DNA of 64,000 bases. It comes from Legionella quateirensis. GTDB taxonomy: Bacteria > Pseudomonadota > Gammaproteobacteria > Legionellales > Legionellaceae. This document shows positions 16,877-26,581 of this stretch, piece after piece. Made by a program: the position numbers and the translations under genes. Numbering within the stretch: the first letter of the stretch is position 1; each line of letters starts with the position of its first letter. The stretch lies in the NCBI RefSeq assembly GCF_001467955.1, contig NZ_LNYR01000048.1, positions 113,036 to 177,035 of the forward strand, written 5' to 3'. The notes below the pieces were generated by a model that was not told where the DNA came from, made no database searches, and saw only the letters and a program-made list of their open reading frames with translations.

Positions 16877-18172
16877 ATGTTAACCATTACAAACTGGCAA
16901 TTGTTATCACCTTCTGAACGAGCACTGTGCTTATCCCGACCTGTAGAGACTGATTCAGTCAAAAATAAAGTTCTGGAAATCATCCAACAGGTACAAACTA
17001 CCGGGGATCAGGCATTATTTGAGTTAACGCGAAAACTGGATGGAGCCTGTTTAAAGCAGCTCAAAGTGCCGCAACAAAAAATCCAGGATGCAACAATCGA
17101 TCAGCACGTTCTTTCTACCATGAACCAGGCCATCCAGACGATAACCAACTATCACCAGTCTTTAATACCTGAAGAGAAAAGCATCTGTACAGCTCAAGGG
17201 ATTCACATTCTTACTACGTACAGACCGATTCAAAAAGTAGGTTTATACGTCCCGGGCGGAAATAAGACTCCATTAATATCCTCTCTTTTAATGCAGGCGA
17301 TACCTGCTCGAATCGCCGGATGTCCAATAAAAGTACTGTGTACTCCGCCAGACGCAAACGGAGAAATCAATCCTCATTTACTGGTTGCTGCCCGATTATG
17401 CGGAATTGAAACCATCTACACTCTGGGTGGCGCCCAGGCAATTGCAGCCATGGCGTATGGCACTGAAAGCGTGACTAAAGTGGATAAACTGTTTGGACCG
17501 GGTAATCGTTACGTTACCGAGGCCAAAAGTCTGGTATCCATAGATCCATGTGGTGCAGCAGCAGATATGCCAGCAGGGCCATCTGAAGTCATGATCATCG
17601 CCGATAATCATGCCAATCCTTCGTTCGTTGCAGCAGATTTATTGGCTCAGGCAGAGCATGGTGCCGACTCACAGGTCATTTTAATCTGCGAGAATTCAGA
17701 ATTTGCCAACGAGGTCAATCAAGAGATACAACTGCAGTCTGTACACTTATCGAGATCTTCAATTATTAATCAATCGCTGGCTAAAAGCAGAATCATTGTC
17801 TGCTCAAACAGCACGGAACAGCTGGCTATTATCAACAATTATGCACCAGAACACTTAATTATTAACCGGGATGATGCTGATTCATGGGTAAGTCACATTA
17901 ATTCTGCAGGAACAGTATTCCTCGGTTCATGGGCTGCAGAAACCATGGGAGATTACGTCAGTGGCAGCAACCACGTACTGCCTACAAACGGTTATGCAAA
18001 AAATCATAATGGATTAAGTACTCTTGATTTCTTAACCCGTTTTAATGTGCAATCTATAAACCAGGAAGGTATCAAAAACTTAGGTCCGGCTGCTGTTTGT
18101 CTTGCTCAAATCGAAGGTTTGGATGCCCATGCTAACGCAATACAAATCAGACTCAATGCCTTGGAGGCTTAA
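16877..18172 (+). CDS. hisD: Histidinol dehydrogenase
   Basis: HisD oxidises L-histidinol to L-histidine in two NAD-dependent steps with a zinc ion. The protein has 431 residues, full length. Signatures are VGLYVPGGNKTPLISSLLMQA, GGAQAIAAMAYGTESV, DKLFGPGNRYVTEAKSLV and the LAQAEHGADSQVILI block that carries zinc/catalytic residues; GSNHVLPTNGYAK lies near the end. It abuts hisC directly (hisC ATG follows the TAA with no gap). Confidence 0.98.
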   Translation: MLTITNWQLLSPSERALCLSRPVETDSVKNKVLEIIQQVQTTGDQALFELTRKLDGACLKQLKVPQQKIQDATIDQHVLSTMNQAIQTITNYHQSLIPEEKSICTAQGIHILTTYRPIQKVGLYVPGGNKTPLISSLLMQAIPARIAGCPIKVLCTPPDANGEINPHLLVAARLCGIETIYTLGGAQAIAAMAYGTESVTKVDKLFGPGNRYVTEAKSLVSIDPCGAAADMPAGPSEVMIIADNHANPSFVAADLLAQAEHGADSQVILICENSEFANEVNQEIQLQSVHLSRSSIINQSLAKSRIIVCSNSTEQLAIINNYAPEHLIINRDDADSWVSHINSAGTVFLGSWAAETMGDYVSGSNHVLPTNGYAKNHNGLSTLDFLTRFNVQSINQEGIKNLGPAAVCLAQIEGLDAHANAIQIRLNALEA

Positions 18173-19270
18173 ATGTCCATACTTAACTTAATACGACCCG
18201 AGTTGCTAAACAGCCAGAATTATGTGCCTGGTGGAGAAGATTGCACATTCAGACTTCATGCCAACGAATTACCCTGGTGTCCTGTTAACTCAAACGGCGC
18301 TATGTCTCTGAATTTTTATCCGGATACTCGTTTGCAAGCTCAATTACAGGCCAGGTTAGCTGAACGCTATCAGGTCGATAAAGATCACATTGTACTGACC
18401 AGAGGCAGTGATGATGGGATAGATCTGGTAACGCGCTTATTTTTAACAGCACGTCAAGATGCATTCATGCAATTTCCTCCGACTTTCCCTATGTATGCCT
18501 TTTATGTTCGTCTACAACAGGCTGAACTCATTCAGTGTCCACTGAACCCTCTTGATGATTTTAGCCTTTCTTTAGAACAGATTAAAAACAGTTGGCAATC
18601 CAACTGTAAAATTATCATGTTTTGCAGTCCTAATAATCCAACCGCAAATTTAATCGACCTGGATCTGATTGCTGCTACGTGTGACCATTATGCAAACCGT
18701 TCAGTCATCGTCGTTGACGAAGCGTACATCGAGTTTTCCAGAACAAAAAGTGCTGTGTCCTTGCTTAATCGTTATGAAAATCTGATTATATTAAGAACGT
18801 TATCCAAAGCATGCGGCCTGGCAGGCTTGCGTCTTGGCAGTATCATCGCTCAAGCTCACGTTATAGAAGCACTCAATAAAATTATAGCGCCTTATATTAT
18901 TCCGAGCACAAATATTGAATTAGCTGCCCAGGCATTAGATAACACGAACTGGTTTCCCTCGGTTATCGAGCGCATCTGCAGTTCACGGCAAAAGCTCATT
19001 CAAGTATTAAACAACAGTCCTGTGATTGAAAAAGTATATCCATCTGAAACCAATTTCGTACTCATTAAATCGCAGTATGCTAAAGAATTAACTGCCTGGT
19101 TCGCGGAACACAACATCGCTGTAAGAGATTTCCCCCCTTCTTCCTTATTACACGATCATTTGCGCATCACAGTCGGTGATTCGGAGCAAAATCAATTACT
19201 CATTACCTCCCTATCTAATTTTATCAATAATGTTTCAGGATTAAATTATGCAAAAGATCTTATTTATTGA
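18173..19270 (+). CDS. hisC: Histidinol-phosphate aminotransferase
   Basis: A PLP-dependent class-I/II aminotransferase that converts imidazole-acetol phosphate plus glutamate into histidinol phosphate. It has 365 residues. Features: [11 protein letters not shown] at the N-terminus (substrate-anchoring residues), [38 protein letters not shown], and [17 protein letters not shown] with the PLP-binding lysine. Its 3' end overlaps hisB by 23 bases. Confidence 0.97.
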   Translation: MSILNLIRPELLNSQNYVPGGEDCTFRLHANELPWCPVNSNGAMSLNFYPDTRLQAQLQARLAERYQVDKDHIVLTRGSDDGIDLVTRLFLTARQDAFMQFPPTFPMYAFYVRLQQAELIQCPLNPLDDFSLSLEQIKNSWQSNCKIIMFCSPNNPTANLIDLDLIAATCDHYANRSVIVVDEAYIEFSRTKSAVSLLNRYENLIILRTLSKACGLAGLRLGSIIAQAHVIEALNKIIAPYIIPSTNIELAAQALDNTNWFPSVIERICSSRQKLIQVLNNSPVIEKVYPSETNFVLIKSQYAKELTAWFAEHNIAVRDFPPSSLLHDHLRITVGDSEQNQLLITSLSNFINNVSGLNYAKDLIY

Positions 19271-20306
19271 CCGTGACGGTACCTTAATTGAAGAGCCCTT
19301 TGATAACCAGGTCGATTCATTGGAAAAAATAAAACTGACGCAGGGAGTAATCCCTGCCCTGCTTCAGCTCAAAAAAGCAGGGTTCAAATTCATTATGGTT
19401 TCCAATCAAAACGGAATTGGCACCTCCAGCTTTCCAGAAGAAGATTTTGCGATTTGTCATGAATTTACCCTCGATCTGTTTTCTTCGCAGGGCATATTAT
19501 TTGATGAAATATATATATGTCCTCATATGCCCGAAGATAATTGTAATTGCCGAAAACCTAAAACCGGATTACTGGATCAGTTTATGAGGGATGTACCTGT
19601 TGATAAATCCCGTTCCTGGGTTATTGGTGATAGAGATACCGATAAAGCATTAGCGGATAACTTAGGAATTCAATTTCTTCCCATATCCAAAGAACACTCA
19701 TGGGATGATATTGCGGTATCCTTATTGAATAATCGCCGCAGCGCCATCGTTTCCAGAACAACAAATGAAACACAAATACAGCTGAAATTAACCTTGGATA
19801 GTGACCAAACCAGTGCTATTAAAACCCCCATCCCATTTTTTAATCACATGCTGGAACAGGTCGCAAAACACGGTGGCTTCGATCTGGATCTACAGGCATT
19901 GGGCGATGTGGAAGTTGATGATCATCATCTGGTTGAGGACACTGCAATTGCTTTAGGTGAAGCAATTAAAACAGCACTCGGTGACAAATGGGGAATAAAT
20001 CGGTACGGATTTACCTTGCCTATGGATGAAGCCCTTGCCTCCATCGCAATTGATATAAGTGGTAGAAGCTTTTGTCAATTCAATGGTCAATTTAGCCGGG
20101 AGTTTGTTGGTGGTATGGCTACGGAGATGGTCCCGCATTTCTTTCACTCCTTATCCAGTGCTTTGGGTGCAACCATTCACCTGACTGTAACCGGTTCCAA
20201 TCACCACCACATGATCGAAGCGTGCTTTAAATCATTGGGAAGAGCATTGAGACAGGCTTGTGCCAGGACCAGTGAAACACTCCCGTCAACCAAGGGGATG
20301 TTATGA
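19248..20306 (+). CDS. hisB: Bifunctional histidinol phosphatase / imidazoleglycerol-phosphate dehydratase
   Basis: 352 residues, two enzymes in one chain, as in enterobacteria. Residues 1-165 form a HAD phosphatase: [12 protein letters not shown] (nucleophile DxD), a zinc-binding [14 protein letters not shown] loop, and VIGDRDTD. Residues 166-352 form the dehydratase, with the metal-binding repeats [33 protein letters not shown] and [11 protein letters not shown]. The two activities are steps 8 and 6 of the pathway. It overlaps hisC by 23 bases and hisH by four. Confidence 0.98.
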   Translation: MQKILFIDRDGTLIEEPFDNQVDSLEKIKLTQGVIPALLQLKKAGFKFIMVSNQNGIGTSSFPEEDFAICHEFTLDLFSSQGILFDEIYICPHMPEDNCNCRKPKTGLLDQFMRDVPVDKSRSWVIGDRDTDKALADNLGIQFLPISKEHSWDDIAVSLLNNRRSAIVSRTTNETQIQLKLTLDSDQTSAIKTPIPFFNHMLEQVAKHGGFDLDLQALGDVEVDDHHLVEDTAIALGEAIKTALGDKWGINRYGFTLPMDEALASIAIDISGRSFCQFNGQFSREFVGGMATEMVPHFFHSLSSALGATIHLTVTGSNHHHMIEACFKSLGRALRQACARTSETLPSTKGML

Positions 20307-20902
20307 TTGCTGTAATTGATGTGTGTGGCAATAACCTGACTTCTCTGGTTAATGCGTTGAAACGTCTGGAAGTCAATTATCAATTAACCCATGATAGCAA
20401 GGAAATACAGCAAGCATCCCATGTGATTTTACCCGGAGTGGGCACAGCAACTTATGGTATGAATGCATTACGTGACTGTAATCTGGTGGAGATTATTACT
20501 CGCTTGAAACAACCCTTACTGGGCATCTGTCTGGGCATGCAATTACTTTTAGATTTCAGTGAAGAAGGGATGATTGACTGTTTGGGATTAATTCCAGGTC
20601 GGGCTGAATTATTAAGTAGAACTCAAGACTCCCCTGTTCCGCATATGGGATGGAATCAATTGCAATGGCGCACGGAATCTCCATTACAAGAGGGATTAAA
20701 ACCGAGTGATTATGTCTACTTTGTCCATAGTTATGCGTTAAAAGACAATGACCATGCTGTAGCTCAATGCGATTACAATGAACAATTCACGGCAATTGTT
20801 AATAAAAATAACGTTTATGGAATGCAGTTTCACCCGGAAAAATCAGCCGGGATTGGGCTTACTTTACTTAAAAATTTCTTATCTCTGGAGGCTGTATGTT
20901 AA
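20303..20902 (+). CDS. hisH: Imidazole glycerol phosphate synthase, glutaminase subunit
   Basis: A 199-residue class-I glutamine amidotransferase that feeds ammonia to HisF. The nucleophile is the cysteine in [14 protein letters not shown], and the His-Glu pair is in [33 protein letters not shown] forms the oxyanion-strand region. It overlaps hisB by four bases and hisA by seven. The partner hisF lies one gene downstream in the same operon. Confidence 0.97.
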   Translation: MIAVIDVCGNNLTSLVNALKRLEVNYQLTHDSKEIQQASHVILPGVGTATYGMNALRDCNLVEIITRLKQPLLGICLGMQLLLDFSEEGMIDCLGLIPGRAELLSRTQDSPVPHMGWNQLQWRTESPLQEGLKPSDYVYFVHSYALKDNDHAVAQCDYNEQFTAIVNKNNVYGMQFHPEKSAGIGLTLLKNFLSLEAVC

Positions 20903-21624
20903 TTATTCCAGCAATTGATTTACAGGCAGGGACTTGCGTTCGTTTAAAACAAGGACAGTTTGATCACGTAACCCAATTTAATATTCCACCAGTTGAGCGT
21001 GCTTTATATTTTAAAAAATCAGGAGCACAACGATTACATATAGTCGATTTGGATGGTGCTCGTATGGGGGCCATGCAGCAACTGCCTTTAATTTGCGCCA
21101 TGTTGGGCACTGGGATCTCCGTTCAGGCCGGAGGGGGAATTCGAAGCATTGAGCAGGCAAAACGATGCGTTGATTCCGGTATTTCCCATCTGGTCATTGG
21201 CAGCATCGCGATTTCAAATCAGGAAATTACCTCCCAGATTATTCAGGAAATTAAACCAGAACACATTATTCTGGCTCTTGATGTACGTATTGATCAGGAC
21301 GTTCCTGTTCCAGCGATTAATGGATGGCAGGTTAATAGCCAAAGCAACCTTTGGGATGTGGTTGGTTATTATCATCAATTAGGTATAAATAACATACTGT
21401 GTACAGACATCGCCTGTGATGGAATGATGTCTGGACCTAATTTTTTCCTGTACCAACAGGCAGTAGAACGTTTCCCGAACATTTCCTGGCAAGCATCAGG
21501 AGGAATTCGGAATAAAGAGGATATCACTACTCTTGAATCCCTAGGTGTCGCAGCCGCAATTCTGGGATTAACCTTGTATCAAGGTAATTTTGATTTGGCT
21601 GAATGTTTACAAGAGTATGCATGA
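20896..21624 (+). CDS. hisA: ProFAR isomerase (HisA)
   Basis: A 242-residue TIM barrel that performs the Amadori isomerisation of ProFAR to PRFAR. The catalytic aspartates are in IPAIDLQAGTCVRLKQG (early Asp) and LCTDIACDGMMSGPNF (second Asp). The phosphate-binding motifs VQAGGGIRSIEQAK and WQASGGIRNKEDI are both intact. Its start lies inside the end of hisH (7-base overlap). Confidence 0.98.
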   Translation: MLIIPAIDLQAGTCVRLKQGQFDHVTQFNIPPVERALYFKKSGAQRLHIVDLDGARMGAMQQLPLICAMLGTGISVQAGGGIRSIEQAKRCVDSGISHLVIGSIAISNQEITSQIIQEIKPEHIILALDVRIDQDVPVPAINGWQVNSQSNLWDVVGYYHQLGINNILCTDIACDGMMSGPNFFLYQQAVERFPNISWQASGGIRNKEDITTLESLGVAAAILGLTLYQGNFDLAECLQEYA

Positions 21625-21670
21625 TGAACGCTCATAATCAGATCCGGGTTCAATTGAAGAGGTATTTTTT

Positions 21671-22438
21671 ATGTTAACCAAACGCATCATACCTTGCCTT
21701 GATGTCTGCGATAACAAGGTGGTCAAAGGGGTCAAATTCCGCAATCACAGAATTATAGGTGATATAATTCCTCTGGCAGCCCATTATTCTGATACAGGTG
21801 CTGACGAACTGGTATTTTATGACATTACTGCCAGCAGTGATCTGCGTTCCGTATCACCCGACTGGGTCAATCAGGTTGCAGCCGCAATCAATATACCTTT
21901 TACAGTTGCCGGGGGAATTCGTACTGTACATCAAGCCAAATCATTGCTAAATGCTGGAGCAGACAAGATTTCGGTTAATAGTCCAGCATTGGAAAATCCA
22001 TCATTGATTAACGAATTAAGCGCTCAGTTTGGTACTCAATGCGTCGTTATCGGGATTGATAGTCAATGGATTGTAGATGATTACTATGTGTATCAATACA
22101 CGGGGCATGAAAAGACAAGCATTAACTCCCGGCGTAAAACCAGGGAATGGGTTAAGGAAGTCCAGGATAGAGGAGCAGGTGAAATAGTTCTTAATTGCAT
22201 GCAATCTGATGGTGTACGTTCAGGTTATGACCTGATTCAGTTACAGGAAATGCAGAGTTTATGTCAGGTACCCTTAATTGCTTCTGGAGGTGCTGGTTCA
22301 GTGGAAGATTTCATTGAATTATTTCATCGAACCGCAATCAACGGTGCATTAGCTGCCAGTATTTTTCATGACAACAAAGTATCGATAAACGAAGTGAAGC
22401 AAGGCCTTCAGGCAAACAATATTGAGGTGCGAATATGA
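21671..22438 (+). CDS. hisF: Imidazole glycerol phosphate synthase, cyclase subunit
   Basis: A 255-residue TIM barrel that cyclises PRFAR with ammonia from HisH to give IGP and AICAR. It begins LTKRIIPCLDVCDNKVVKGV, with the first catalytic Asp, and contains FTVAGGIRTVHQAKSLL, GADKISVNSPAL, VVIGIDSQW (second Asp) and LIASGGAGSVEDF. The 46-bp gap after hisA is the largest inside the operon; GAGG lies about eight bases before the ATG. It overlaps hisIE by four bases. Confidence 0.98.
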   Translation: MLTKRIIPCLDVCDNKVVKGVKFRNHRIIGDIIPLAAHYSDTGADELVFYDITASSDLRSVSPDWVNQVAAAINIPFTVAGGIRTVHQAKSLLNAGADKISVNSPALENPSLINELSAQFGTQCVVIGIDSQWIVDDYYVYQYTGHEKTSINSRRKTREWVKEVQDRGAGEIVLNCMQSDGVRSGYDLIQLQEMQSLCQVPLIASGGAGSVEDFIELFHRTAINGALAASIFHDNKVSINEVKQGLQANNIEVRI

Positions 22439-23058
22439 ATGATTTGGAACTAAACGCTCTGGATTGGCAGAAAATGAATGGTTTATTACCCGCCATAATT
22501 CAACATGCTGAAAATGGTACCGTATTGATGTTGGGTTATATGAATCAGGAATCTTTAAGCGCTACACTGTCCAGCGGTCAATTGACTTTATACAGCCGCA
22601 GCAAACAAAAGTTATGGCTCAAAGGTGAGACTTCTGGAAACAGCATGACCATACGGCACATCAGCACTGATTGTGATAAAGACAGCCTGTTAATCCATGT
22701 CATACCAAAAGGACCAGCATGTCATCTTGGCTATACCAGTTGCTTTCAACCACCATTAACCAGCACTCTTGGTTTTCTTGATGGTTTAATCGATTTAATA
22801 AATGATCGAGCCAGACAAAATAGCAGCAACAGTTATACATCTCAGCTTCTTAATGAAGGACTGAATAAATGCGCACAAAAGGTAGGGGAAGAAGCAGTTG
22901 AAACAGTTATCGCGGCAGTAAATCGAAACAGAGAAGAATTGATAAATGAAACAGCAGATCTGATCTTTCATTTACTCGTATTATTAAAATCCTGCGAATT
23001 GAGTTTCTATGAAGTCCTGCAATGTTTACAGGATAGGGATAGATCAGTTCATACCTGA
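22435..23058 (+). CDS. hisI: Bifunctional phosphoribosyl-AMP cyclohydrolase / phosphoribosyl-ATP pyrophosphatase
   Basis: 207 residues carrying steps 2 and 3. The N-terminal HisI domain (1-115) has GTVLMLGYMNQESL, LYSRSKQKLWLKGETSGN and the metal-binding STDCDKDSLLIHV and GPACHLGYTSCF. The C-terminal HisE domain (about 120-205) has GLNKCAQKVGEEAVETVIAAV and NETADLIFHLLVLL, the MazG-like helical pyrophosphatase. This is the last gene of the operon; no classical terminator follows directly, only a repeat cluster. Confidence 0.97.
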   Translation: MNDLELNALDWQKMNGLLPAIIQHAENGTVLMLGYMNQESLSATLSSGQLTLYSRSKQKLWLKGETSGNSMTIRHISTDCDKDSLLIHVIPKGPACHLGYTSCFQPPLTSTLGFLDGLIDLINDRARQNSSNSYTSQLLNEGLNKCAQKVGEEAVETVIAAVNRNREELINETADLIFHLLVLLKSCELSFYEVLQCLQDRDRSVHT

Positions 23059-23154
23059 TAAGCAATACACGTGGTGGTGTTCTCTCCTACATCATGAAGG
23101 CACTACCTCGTCTCTTTCCGAACCCATTCTTCGTCACCCTCCGCACTCAATTTT

Positions 23155-23356
23155 CGTCACCCTCCGCGAAGGCGGAGGGTCCATGAGGAATAAGTCCAAT
23201 AGCAAAAACCATAAACAAATTGTCATATCACTTGATTGTTTCTAATAAAAAATGGGGGGTTATATTCAGAAATTACATCAAATCTCATCAAAAAGGTTGG
23301 GGAACACTCGAATAGGTAGAGAAAGAATGGCCCCTCCGCCTTCGCGGAGGGTGACG
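23155..23356. repeat. Large inverted repeat with GC-rich hairpin arms
   Basis: Arms at 23155-23182 and 23329-23356 are inverted copies matching at 27 of 28 positions. Each arm is itself a hairpin, CCCTCCGC-GAAG-GCGGAGGG, flanked by CGTCAC. The 146 bases between the arms are AT-rich and non-coding. A partial extra copy, TCGTCACCCTCCGCACTC, lies at 23131-23148. The GC-rich arms contrast sharply with the flanking DNA. Confidence 0.75.
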
Positions 23357-23359
23357 GGG

Positions 23360-23519
23360 AATGAGTTGCGGAGAGTAATGATGCTACGGGGAATGAGTTG
23401 CGGAGAGTAACGATGCTACGGGGAATGAGTTGCGGAGAGTAACGATGCTATGGGGAATGAGTTGCGGAGAGTAACGATGCTATGGGGAATGAGTTGCGGA
23501 GAGTAACGATGCTATGGAC
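23360..23519 (+). repeat. Five tandem copies of a 32-bp unit
   Basis: The unit begins AATGAGTTGCGGAGAGTAAC and ends GATGCTATGGGG. Copies start at 23360, 23392, 23424, 23456 and 23488 and differ at one or two bases (TAATG/TAACG, CTACG/CTATG). The last copy loses its final Gs where it meets the end of nagZ at 23521. It is a minisatellite (VNTR) attached to the inverted repeat. Confidence 0.9.
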
Positions 23520-23520
23520 C

Positions 23521-24660
23521 CTAATAATTACCCAGAGATTTTTTCATACGAACAATACGTTGATATGCCTCGTTAATTCGCTGTTCCGAAATGTCACCTG
23601 AATGAACTTTTTGCTCAATAATATCAATGATTTCTTTAGGATCCTGAAATTGTTGTACCAACTGATTTCCAAATATCAACATGTCTGCGCCGGCATTAAT
23701 AGAAAGAGTAAGGGCTTTGGCCAAGCCATAGTGATTTGTAATTGCCTTCATCTGCAGATCATCAGTAATGACTACCCCATCAAATTTTAAATCATGACGT
23801 AATAAACCAGTAATTATTTTAAATGAAAGTGACGCAGGAAGGCCTGTTGCATCCAGTTTTCTATTAACAATATGCGCAATCATCACCATGCCACAATGCT
23901 TGGGTTGTCTTATCTGCTTTGCAAAAGGAATCAATTCTTGCGCACTCCAGGTATCCGTTACATCGACAAAGCCTAAATGAGAATCTGCGAACGAACTCCC
24001 ATGTCCCGGAAAATGTTTGTAGGCACATTGAATGTGATTATCCAAAAATTGTTCTGTAAATACTGAAGCATATTGGGACACTACTGCAGGATCTGAAGAA
24101 AAACTGCGCTCCTTTTTACCGATTATTGGATTGTCTGGATTAACATTAACATCCAGGTCCGGAAAAAAATCCAAATTAATTCCTGATGTGTTCATAGTAA
24201 CAACCATTAATTTTGCTATAGATTTAGCCTCTACCAAAGGCATGGTACCCACAGTTTTTGCAGAAGGAATATCGGGAAAACCATATGCAGGACTCAATCG
24301 GATCACTTGACCGCCTTCGTAATCAATCGAAATGAATAAAGGAAGATTTTCTCGATGAGATAATTTATTGGCTTTTTCTGTGATTTCTTGTAATTGCTGA
24401 TCCAGTTTTTTAAGTTGCTCAGGTGTTCCTATATTTTTATCAAAAGTTTGCGACTGTTGATTAAAATCAAACAGAATTACTCCGCCAATATTATTCTGTT
24501 TTATTGAAACAGCAATTGGCGAATGTTCATTAATCTCTTTTCCTTGAAAACCAAGGATAAGCATTTGTCCGATTTTATCGCGAAGCGTCGGTTCTGCAGC
24601 ATAAAAACCTGTAGAAAATACACCTAAAAGAACGGTCAGAATAATTCGATAAATAAACAA
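23521..24660 (-). CDS. nagZ: Beta-N-acetylhexosaminidase, glycoside hydrolase family 3 (NagZ-like), exported
   Basis: 379 residues with a hydrophobic N-terminus (IYRIILTVLLGVFSTGFYA) that looks like a signal peptide, unlike the cytoplasmic NagZ of enterobacteria. GH3 signatures are FISIDYEGGQVIRLSP, CAYKHFPGHGSSFADSHLG (catalytic His loop) and VVITDDLQMKAI (nucleophile Asp). NagZ releases GlcNAc from peptidoglycan fragments, so this is probably a periplasmic recycling enzyme. The start codon is TTG, after AGAGAAAT. The 3' end touches the tandem repeat. Confidence 0.9.
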   Translation of the reverse strand: MFIYRIILTVLLGVFSTGFYAAEPTLRDKIGQMLILGFQGKEINEHSPIAVSIKQNNIGGVILFDFNQQSQTFDKNIGTPEQLKKLDQQLQEITEKANKLSHRENLPLFISIDYEGGQVIRLSPAYGFPDIPSAKTVGTMPLVEAKSIAKLMVVTMNTSGINLDFFPDLDVNVNPDNPIIGKKERSFSSDPAVVSQYASVFTEQFLDNHIQCAYKHFPGHGSSFADSHLGFVDVTDTWSAQELIPFAKQIRQPKHCGMVMIAHIVNRKLDATGLPASLSFKIITGLLRHDLKFDGVVITDDLQMKAITNHYGLAKALTLSINAGADMLIFGNQLVQQFQDPKEIIDIIEQKVHSGDISEQRINEAYQRIVRMKKSLGNY

Positions 24661-24760
24661 TTTATTTCTCTGTACTTAAGAAATACTCATTAAAACAGGA
24701 TTCCATAAATAGCACACCAATTAATTTCTTTCTCGACAAATAATTCACTTCACTCCCAAT

Positions 24761-26368
24761 CTACAGCTGTGATTGAGCAGAAATTGCTTGTTCACAAATT
24801 GTCCGTAACCCAATGCTCATTTGTTTCAATGCAGGTATTTGTTGAACATCCACATGGTATTCTTTGGCGAGTTTGATTGGATCCGTAAAACTTAGCCAGA
24901 CCTGCCCTGAACCATCCTTTGTTGCCATAATACGTAGAGGTAAATCAAGAGCAAGAGCAGCATTGGTCTGCATTAACACTGTACCTTTAGCTGGATTACC
25001 TAAAATTAATACCTGAGTATCAGGAAGAGCCTGATTTGCGTTACGCGCTTCAGATGCATGATCTATACGTGCAAAGACAGTTCCTCCATTTTTTTTGATT
25101 AAGCTGGAAACTCTATCCAGTGTTTCTGATACTGAATAAGGACTTTGCACTGTTTCAGACCAATCTGAACCAGTCGGTGTGCCCAGCTTTACGTCAAATG
25201 ATGCCGCAATTTTACGTGCTAGAATATCCAAATCAGGTAAATTACCTTTATTAGTCAATAAAGTGACGCAGAGTAACTCGGAAGGATCAGTAAACCGACT
25301 TAAAAATGCTGAATAACCCGGAATAGATCCTTTGATTTCCATCAATCCTTTATGCCCGGGGAAAAACCATCCCACATTACCAGGAACAGAATGATCATTA
25401 ATAATTGGAGCACTGTACAGGAAACTCCTGTCAGCAGCGTCTTTAACTAAAATATCTCCCGCAAGACCAATATCCCATAAACTGATATCCTCAGCAGATG
25501 CGATTATACCGCTCGCGGCAAAGGTAGCAGACCAGGTTGCAGGAGGAACGGCAACAACACCCTGTTCTGATTGACTATATCCCATAGCTGTTTCAACCGG
25601 ATTAATGAATACGGGATTGTGCAGAAAAGTACTGTGTTTAAAAGGATGAGTCCCATTATTTATTTCATTGGAAATGGATTGAACATCAGAGATAAAAAAG
25701 GTATGTTTTAAATCCAAGCGTTCAATTTGATTCTTCGTCACATAATTCTGATAACTCATACCACTGACTTTTTCGATTATCAAACCCAATAAATAAGGAT
25801 TGGATGCACTGTTGCGCATTTGAGTACCCGGGTTAAATAACAGTTCTTTATCATTGATTAAAGCCAGAATATCCTGTGCTTGATAATTTTTTGCATAATT
25901 GAATTCTGTACTCAATGTGTAATCAGATAAACCTGAACTGTGCGTTAACAATTGTCTGATGGTTATTGATTGCCAGCTTTTGGGCAAATCAGGAAGAAAC
26001 TGCGAAATAGAAGCATCAAGCTGTATTTTACCTTCTTCCTTCAGTTGCATTATCGCTACTGCGGTGTAGGCATTGGTCAGCTGTCCAATATTAAAAACAG
26101 TCCTTGTAGCGGCCAGACGCCTGTTATCGATATCTGCAAGACCATAGCCTACAATACGAGTAATATAAGGGGCTTGTACTATAGCTAAAACCAATCCTGG
26201 AACCTTATTTTCATCCATGTATTGTATGATTAAATCATCGACTGATTGCCCCTGGTACACTGTATGAACATCACCTCGACCATTTCCAGCATAAGAAGTT
26301 ACAGAATCCATAAGAACCCCTGTTAAAATGATCACTATTAAACATCCTTTTATCCATTTAGTATTCAC
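24761..26368 (-). CDS. Beta-lactamase-fold protein with degenerate active site, fused to DUF302
   Basis: 535 residues, GTG start preceded by AAGGA, and an N-terminal signal peptide. Residues 40-400 follow the class-C beta-lactamase/serine-hydrolase fold (AVAIMQLKEEGKIQLDASIS, ITIRQLLTHSSGL, YLLGLIIEKVSGMSY). The catalytic motifs appear lost: the usual SxxK is QLTN in FNIGQLTNAYTA, the YxN position reads NSA, and the HxG region reads IKG in MEIKGSIPGYSAF. Residues 410-525 are a DUF302 domain (VLILGNPAKGTVLMQTNAAL, DLPLRIMATKDGSGQVWLSF). It is likely an exported non-enzymatic or changed-function protein. Confidence 0.85.
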   Translation of the reverse strand: MNTKWIKGCLIVIILTGVLMDSVTSYAGNGRGDVHTVYQGQSVDDLIIQYMDENKVPGLVLAIVQAPYITRIVGYGLADIDNRRLAATRTVFNIGQLTNAYTAVAIMQLKEEGKIQLDASISQFLPDLPKSWQSITIRQLLTHSSGLSDYTLSTEFNYAKNYQAQDILALINDKELLFNPGTQMRNSASNPYLLGLIIEKVSGMSYQNYVTKNQIERLDLKHTFFISDVQSISNEINNGTHPFKHSTFLHNPVFINPVETAMGYSQSEQGVVAVPPATWSATFAASGIIASAEDISLWDIGLAGDILVKDAADRSFLYSAPIINDHSVPGNVGWFFPGHKGLMEIKGSIPGYSAFLSRFTDPSELLCVTLLTNKGNLPDLDILARKIAASFDVKLGTPTGSDWSETVQSPYSVSETLDRVSSLIKKNGGTVFARIDHASEARNANQALPDTQVLILGNPAKGTVLMQTNAALALDLPLRIMATKDGSGQVWLSFTDPIKLAKEYHVDVQQIPALKQMSIGLRTICEQAISAQSQL

Positions 26369-26581
26369 GGACTAGTCCTTGTTTAATATTTTTTTTATCT
26401 GCATTTATCTTAAGATTAGTAGATAAAAAAAGAACTTGCGTAATAATTTATTAAAAGTGAATCAGAAAAAATCCGGGACAATTTTAAATAGATGCAGCCC
26501 TCTATATTCTCTTTTTAAGATTCGTAAATTATAGGCAATACGCTGCGGTTTACGAGCTGCAGCATGTCGTATATACACAGC

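Noticed and set aside
16555..16983. 142-codon minus-strand frame over hisG/hisD
   Set aside because: Both plus-strand genes are unmistakable; the antisense frame has no family features.
23360..23519. CRISPR array
   Set aside because: The 32-bp units are directly contiguous without unique spacers, and no cas genes are present.
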